Positions 60,279 through 64,000 of a stretch of DNA of 64,000 nt are shown one piece after another. The notes under the pieces are model-generated. The model worked only from the letters and a program-made list of their open reading frames with translations, ran no database searches and was not told the DNA's origin. This stretch comes from an uncultured Phocaeicola sp. Its GTDB lineage: Bacteria > Bacteroidota > Bacteroidia > Bacteroidales > Bacteroidaceae. Every line of letters starts with the position of its first letter. Position 1 is the first letter of the stretch. The translations under genes were made by a program, and so were the position numbers. The stretch is taken from positions 62,001 through 126,000 of the forward strand of contig CALUKX010000002.1 in the NCBI GenBank assembly GCA_944321335.1, read 5' to 3'.

Positions 60279-60364
60279 ATTGCCTATATATGAATATGTT
60301 GCACATCAACGCCGACCTGATTCTGCAGAATATCTGATAAATAGACCAGTTATTCTTAAATTTG

Positions 60365-60395
60365 TTTGATATTATCAGATTTTTTCGTATATTTG
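60365..60395 (+). promoter_or_regulatory. Promoter for the small gene at 60424
   Basis: TTTG (60365-60368), a 19-nt spacer and TATATTTG (60388-60395) match the consensus exactly, 28 bases before the ATG at 60424. Confidence 0.8.
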
Positions 60396-60423
60396 GGTGG
60401 TTCAACTCAAAAACTCAACTACT

Positions 60424-60714
60424 ATGAAATCACGTATTAATGACCGCGCAGAGTAAGAAGAAGTAAAGAAGCGCTTGAATGAACTGATCAACGAGACCAA
60501 CCGCAAGGAGATGCTCGACCCCTTTTCCGACAATGAATACACACGTGAAATCCGAAGACTGACGGCGATGCTCAAGGAATACAATGTAACTCACCTGAGC
60601 GTTGACCCGAGAAAGATTGTCAAGGGAATCAAGGGTGCATTGAAAGGAGTCAAGGAACGTATCGGGAAGAAAATCGATTCCGATACGCCCGAACAGGCTA
60701 TCGAGGGAGCTTGA
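60424..60714 (+). pseudogene. Small basic protein gene interrupted by an in-frame TAA
   Basis: From ATG 60424 the frame reads MKSRINDRAE, meets TAA at 60454-60456, then continues in the same frame for 85 more codons (EEVKKRLNELINETNRKEML to EQAIEGA). A start at TTG 60475 would give 79 residues (NELINETNRK onward). The consensus promoter and ATG fit the longer frame, so it looks like a single-base nonsense mutation in a gene for a ~96-residue helical, Lys-rich protein (GIKGALKGVKERIGKK). A short form from the TTG might still be made. Function is unknown. Confidence 0.6.
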
Positions 60715-60727
60715 AGCCGAGGTTTCT

Positions 60728-60758
60728 TTGGATTTGCTGTAGAAAGTGCTACCTTTGT
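60728..60758 (+). promoter_or_regulatory. Promoter for the PNPOx-like flavoprotein gene
   Basis: TTTG (60728-60731), a 19-nt spacer and TACCTTTG (60751-60758) fit the consensus exactly, 19 bases before the ATG at 60778. Confidence 0.82.
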
Positions 60759-60777
60759 GCAGCAAATCAAAGATACC

Positions 60778-61266
60778 ATGAAATTCGATAATTCTAAAAT
60801 CAGACGACAGGATAGGACACTCGATGAAGCAAAGGCTTTCGAGTTGTTGAAGAACGGCGAATACGGTATTCTTTCCATGCAGTCGGAAGACGGCAATGGA
60901 GCTTACGGTGTTCCGGTCAATTATGTTTGGGATAGAGGTAATTCCATCTATCTGCATTGTGCTCCCGTAGGACGGAAACTGAAGTGCATCGATGCCTGCG
61001 AAAACGTTTCGTTCTGTGTGGTTGGCCGTACCAAAGTCATCCCCGATAAGTTTACTACCGCCTACGAAAGTGTGGTGTTGCGTTGCACCGCCCATCATGG
61101 CCTGCATGAAGCCGAACGCATGTCGGCTCTCTCGCTGCTGCTGAGCAAATACTGTCCCGACCACAAGATGGCAGGTATACAATATGCCGAAAAATCATTC
61201 CCACGTACGGAAATTATCCGCCTCGATATCGAAGAGGTAAGCGGAAAGACCAAGGACTGTTTCTGA
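60778..61266 (+). CDS. Pyridoxamine-5'-phosphate oxidase-like flavoprotein (Nim-related)
   Basis: The product has 162 residues from ATG 60778 (MKFDNSKIRRQDRTL); an ATG at 60757 adds seven. It has the split-barrel flavin fold: LLKNGEYGILSMQ, GAYGVPVNYVW, LHCAPVGRKLKCIDAC and VSFCVVGRTKVIP. Nitroimidazole reductases (Nim) belong to this fold, but similarity alone does not show metronidazole resistance, since many housekeeping relatives exist. It is monocistronic. Confidence 0.85.
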   Translation: MKFDNSKIRRQDRTLDEAKAFELLKNGEYGILSMQSEDGNGAYGVPVNYVWDRGNSIYLHCAPVGRKLKCIDACENVSFCVVGRTKVIPDKFTTAYESVVLRCTAHHGLHEAERMSALSLLLSKYCPDHKMAGIQYAEKSFPRTEIIRLDIEEVSGKTKDCF

Positions 61267-61354
61267 TTGCCGCATTGCGGACTTCCCTATCAGAAATAGG
61301 AAAATTCCTCCCAACACTTAGGAAAAATCATTCGTTAGTATGATATTCCTCCTT

Positions 61355-61362
61355 TATCTTTG
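61355..61362 (+). promoter_or_regulatory. -7 box for the 61412 lipoprotein gene
   Basis: TATCTTTG fits the -7 consensus, 49 bases before the ATG. A weak TTCG lies 20 nt upstream. Confidence 0.5.
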
Positions 61363-61411
61363 TTATATCAAAAAAAGGACAAAGAAACATTAAAGAACAA
61401 AGGAGGACATT

Positions 61412-61840
61412 ATGAAAACTATTATCAGAAAATTCCAATATATAGTTGCTGTCCTGATAGCAACATTTACTTTGAGTTCTTGCGACGGTTTCGAAGTCGG
61501 TATTGGTTGGGGTCCCGATTGTGACGGCTATTACGAAGCTACCGATATACTTTGCAGCCGTACCTGGAGCGACAGCTGGTATAACGATTATGAAGGTCTG
61601 AGATACTATCAGGAATTACGTTTCTACTACGATAATACAGGTACCGATTACCTCGAAGTGACCGACAGATACGGCAACCGCCGTACGTCTGTACTCAACT
61701 TCTACTGGGATTGGACAGGATACGACCGGATCTGTATGGATTATGGCGATGGCCGGAGCTATCTCGACCATATATCGTTCAACGGATGGTCTATGGATTG
61801 TAAGTTCGACGGGGAATGGGTTACTTTCGACGGCAGATAA
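61412..61840 (+). CDS. Secreted lipoprotein of unknown function
   Basis: The 142-residue product has a lipoprotein signal (YIVAVLIATFTLSSCDG). It then has a beta-rich, aromatic and acidic domain (YYEATDILCSRTWSDSWY; DRYGNRRTSVLNFYWDWTG) with two further Cys that may pair. No family is recognised. Small proteins of this kind are frequent in Bacteroides. It is monocistronic and followed by a terminator hairpin. Confidence 0.75.
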   Translation: MKTIIRKFQYIVAVLIATFTLSSCDGFEVGIGWGPDCDGYYEATDILCSRTWSDSWYNDYEGLRYYQELRFYYDNTGTDYLEVTDRYGNRRTSVLNFYWDWTGYDRICMDYGDGRSYLDHISFNGWSMDCKFDGEWVTFDGR

Positions 61841-61910
61841 TATCTGCAAGATCTCTCTAAGCACTAATTGACTCTACATATCATAATCCGTTTCTCTCCT
61901 TTGAAGGAAT

Positions 61911-61948
61911 AGCCGGCCGGAGGCAGTGATGTCCCAGCCGGCTTTCTT
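61911..61948 (+). terminator. Terminator hairpin after the lipoprotein gene
   Basis: AGCCGGC (61911-61917) pairs with GCCGGCT (61937-61943), then TTCTTAT. It lies 70 bases after the stop at 61840. Confidence 0.5.
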
Positions 61949-61960
61949 ATTGCCTGGCGA

Positions 61961-62010
61961 CAAAAAAATCCGGTAAGACAGGAGAAATACACTCCCCATC
62001 CTACCGGATT
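61961..62010 (-). terminator. Terminator of the atp operon
   Basis: AATCCGGTA (61967-61975) pairs with TACCGGATT (62002-62010). On the minus strand the hairpin runs into a U-run (plus A-run 61962-61968). It ends the operon after atpG. Confidence 0.82.
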
Positions 62011-62038
62011 CAAATTATCTAAGAATAATGCTTCGCTT

Positions 62039-62917
62039 TTAAGCCATTGTACCGCCGACGATATCAAGCAACTCGTTGGTGATAGCCTGCTGGCGACTCT
62101 TGTTGTACTGCAAGGTCAGTTCCTGTATCAGATCGGTTGCGTTGTCGGTCGCTATCTGCATTGCCATGGTACGTGCTGCGTGTTCGGCAGCGTTCGCATC
62201 GAGCAATACGGTATAGATTTTCATTCTCAACACCTTCGGAAGCAATTCCTGCATCACTTTCATGGCCGACGGTTCGATGATGTAGTCGGCCTGCATGTTG
62301 TCGTTTCCGCTCTTTCCTTCTCCAGCTGTAGAAAGATCGATAGGCAGATAGGTTTCGTGAGTCAGTACCTGTGTCGAAGTCGACTTGAAGTGATTGTACA
62401 GCAGATCTACCTTCTGTATCTCTCCCTTCAGGAAGCGGTCAATCAGTTCGGCAGCCAGATCGGCAGCTTCCTGATAATTCGGCTTGCCGCTCATGTGCTG
62501 ATAATCACCCATCGGAGTAAATCCCATCTTCTTTACCGCATCGGCTATCTTACGCCCTACCGGATAGATAAGGATGTTCTCCTTGCCGTAATCCCCGATA
62601 TACTTGTCGACCAGCTCCTGCAGATGACGGATAACGTTGGCGTTATAGCCGCCGCACAGACTGCTGTTCGACGCGAAAACAACAATTGCAATCTTCTTCA
62701 CGTCACGATTCTCAATGAAAGGCGACTCCACACTAAGCCCCGAACTCAAGAAGTCGGTAAGCATGTGATGCAGTCTTCGTTCATAAGGAAGCATGTTTTC
62801 GATGGCCTCCTGCGCCTTGTGCAGCTTCGAAGAGGCAACCATCTTCATGGCCGAAGTGATCTTCAGCGTTCCGTTGATGGAGTTGATTCTTCCTTTTATT
62901 TCTTTCAGTGATCCCAT
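62039..62917 (-). CDS. atpG: ATP synthase gamma subunit
   Basis: The 292-residue product starts with the coiled-coil MGSLKEIKGRINSINGTLKITSAMKMVASSKLHKA. It has the SNSSLCGGYNANV block and ends with the C-terminal helix YNKSRQQAITNELLDIVGGTMA. It is the rotating shaft of F1. It follows atpA with a 5-base gap. Confidence 0.97.
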   Translation of the reverse strand: MGSLKEIKGRINSINGTLKITSAMKMVASSKLHKAQEAIENMLPYERRLHHMLTDFLSSGLSVESPFIENRDVKKIAIVVFASNSSLCGGYNANVIRHLQELVDKYIGDYGKENILIYPVGRKIADAVKKMGFTPMGDYQHMSGKPNYQEAADLAAELIDRFLKGEIQKVDLLYNHFKSTSTQVLTHETYLPIDLSTAGEGKSGNDNMQADYIIEPSAMKVMQELLPKVLRMKIYTVLLDANAAEHAARTMAMQIATDNATDLIQELTLQYNKSRQQAITNELLDIVGGTMA

Positions 62918-62922
62918 GACGA

Positions 62923-64000
62923 TTATTTTACTTTAAACTGACGGGCTGTTTCGGCAGCTATTTTTTCAATGATTGCTGTTACTTCATCGCTGATCTTTCC
63001 GCTTGCCAATACATCGAGAACGTCTGTCTGATGGTTGGCACGCAAAGTGGTCAGGAATGCATCCTGGAACGCACGTACCTTGCTGATAGGGATTTCACGC
63101 ATCAAGCTGTGTGTACCACAGTACAGGATGGCGATCTGTTCGCCTACCGGCATCGGACAATATTGTGGCTGGATAAGCAGCTGGTTGTTCTTACGTCCAC
63201 GGTCGATAGCCATAGCGGTTACCGGGTCCATGTCGCTCGAGAACTTCGAGAATGCTTCCAGTTCGCGATACTGTGCCTGGTCGATTTTCAGTGTACCTGC
63301 CACTTTCTTCATACTCTTGATCTGTGCGCTACCACCTACACGCGATACCGAAATACCTACGTTGATGGCAGGACGGAAACCTTGGTTGAAGAGGTCGGTT
63401 TCGAGGAAGATCTGACCGTCGGTAATGGAAATTACGTTGGTCGGGATGTAGGCCGATACGTCGCCTGCCTGGGTTTCGATGATAGGCAATGCTGTCAGCG
63501 AACCGCCTGCCTTTACCTTGCCTTTCAGACTGGGTGGAAGGTCGTTCATCTGTTCAGCCACTTCCTGCTGGCTGATGATTTTCGCCGCACGTTCCAACAA
63601 ACGAGAGTGCAGGTAGAAGATATCACCCGGATAGGCTTCACGACCCGACGGACGACGCAGGATCAGAGATACCTCACGGTAAGCAACCGCCTGTTTCGAC
63701 AAGTCATCGTATACTACCAGAGCATGACGGCCGGTATCACGGAAGTATTCACCGATAGCGGCACCTGCAAACGGTGCGAAGTACTGCAAGGCAGCCGGAT
63801 CGGATGCAGTTGCAGCTACCACGATGGTATAGTCCATCGCACCTTTTTCACGCAAGGCGTTTACCAGACTGGCTACGGTAGATCCTTTCTGACCCACAGC
63901 TACATAGATACAGTAAACCGGATTTCCGGCTTCGTAGTTCGCACGCTGGTTGATGATGGTATCGATAGCGATGGCAGTCTTACCTGTCTGACGGTCGCCG
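62923..64000 (-). CDS. atpA: ATP synthase alpha subunit (5' part outside window)
   Basis: The frame is open to the last base of the window, so about 360 C-terminal residues are present and the N-terminal ~165 are missing. The visible part begins at the Walker A GDRQTGKT, then [39 protein letters not shown] and [23 protein letters not shown]. It is the non-catalytic nucleotide-binding F1 subunit, encoded directly before atpG. Confidence 0.97.
   Translation of the reverse strand, partial: GDRQTGKTAIAIDTIINQRANYEAGNPVYCIYVAVGQKGSTVASLVNALREKGAMDYTIVVAATASDPAALQYFAPFAGAAIGEYFRDTGRHALVVYDDLSKQAVAYREVSLILRRPSGREAYPGDIFYLHSRLLERAAKIISQQEVAEQMNDLPPSLKGKVKAGGSLTALPIIETQAGDVSAYIPTNVISITDGQIFLETDLFNQGFRPAINVGISVSRVGGSAQIKSMKKVAGTLKIDQAQYRELEAFSKFSSDMDPVTAMAIDRGRKNNQLLIQPQYCPMPVGEQIAILYCGTHSLMREIPISKVRAFQDAFLTTLRANHQTDVLDVLASGKISDEVTAIIEKIAAETARQFKVK

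Noticed and set aside
60778..61266. Calling this a nim nitroimidazole-resistance gene
   Set aside because: It shares the fold, but this family has many non-resistance members and no distinguishing feature can be seen.
61864..62067. 67-codon minus-strand frame past atpG
   Set aside because: Overlaps two terminator hairpins and the atpG 3' end; composition is unlike neighbours.
1..64000. CRISPR array, rRNA operon, or intact insertion sequence
   Set aside because: No regularly spaced repeats, no rRNA-like sequence and no transposase seen.

Overview
The window is a Bacteroidales chromosome, most like Bacteroides or Phocaeicola. The evidence is the gene content (Na+-translocating Nqr operon, agmatine deiminase/carbamoylputrescine amidase pair, BamD lipoprotein next to an omega-like RNA polymerase subunit, TamB, C1B aminopeptidase), lipoprotein signals, and promoters of the Bacteroides type (TTTG or TTG, 19-20 nt spacer, TAnnTTTG).

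Positions 1 to about 25,900 are the right part of a prophage. The left end lies outside the window, and no integrase, capsid, portal or terminase gene is visible. On the + strand (1-7612) are a diversity-generating retroelement (DGR) and late genes: a C-type-lectin-like target protein with its variable repeat (VR, 1387-1500), a small companion protein, the template repeat (TR, 2025-2138), a DGR reverse transcriptase, holin, amidase endolysin, a spanin-like membrane protein, a fibre-like protein and three tandem paralogous proteins. VR and TR align without gaps over 114 nt. All 14 differences fall on template adenines, which shows that mutagenic retrohoming has happened. A convergent terminator separates these from a long minus-strand operon (7654-23409). 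In transcription order it carries small early genes, a cluster of tRNA-like sequences, RecT, a coiled-coil protein, a RecE-like nuclease, a DUF1367-like protein, an SNF2 helicase, an HU-like protein, a VRR-NUC nuclease, a DnaD-like replication protein, a C5 DNA methyltransferase with a repeat-rich recognition region, several unknown small proteins and a 949-residue putative tail protein. A lysogeny switch lies at 23.4-23.9 kb: an HTH regulator reads rightward and a consensus promoter reads leftward, with two 20/16-bp operators spaced 30 bp centre to centre. Secreted or membrane accessory genes (23.97-25.73 kb) and two terminator hairpins close the prophage.

From 26 kb on the genes are host core genes: DUF4293-like protein/rpoZ/bamD, uvrB, a sugar O-acetyltransferase, two secreted proteins, nqrFEDCBA, a C1B peptidase, tamB, aguA-aguB (agmatine to putrescine), trkH, a coiled-coil/WYL-like protein, an MBL-fold lipoprotein with a changed metal motif, a DUF454 protein with pabB-pabC (p-aminobenzoate), galM, umuD-umuC, fhs, an iron alcohol dehydrogenase, a small gene with an in-frame stop, a PNPOx/Nim-like flavoprotein, a lipoprotein, and atpG with the 3' part of atpA cut by the window edge.

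The most notable part is the prophage DGR: a reverse transcriptase with an extra C-terminal domain, no recognisable Avd gene, a 10-bp hairpin just past the VR, and a template whose adenine-mutated codons can never become stops.
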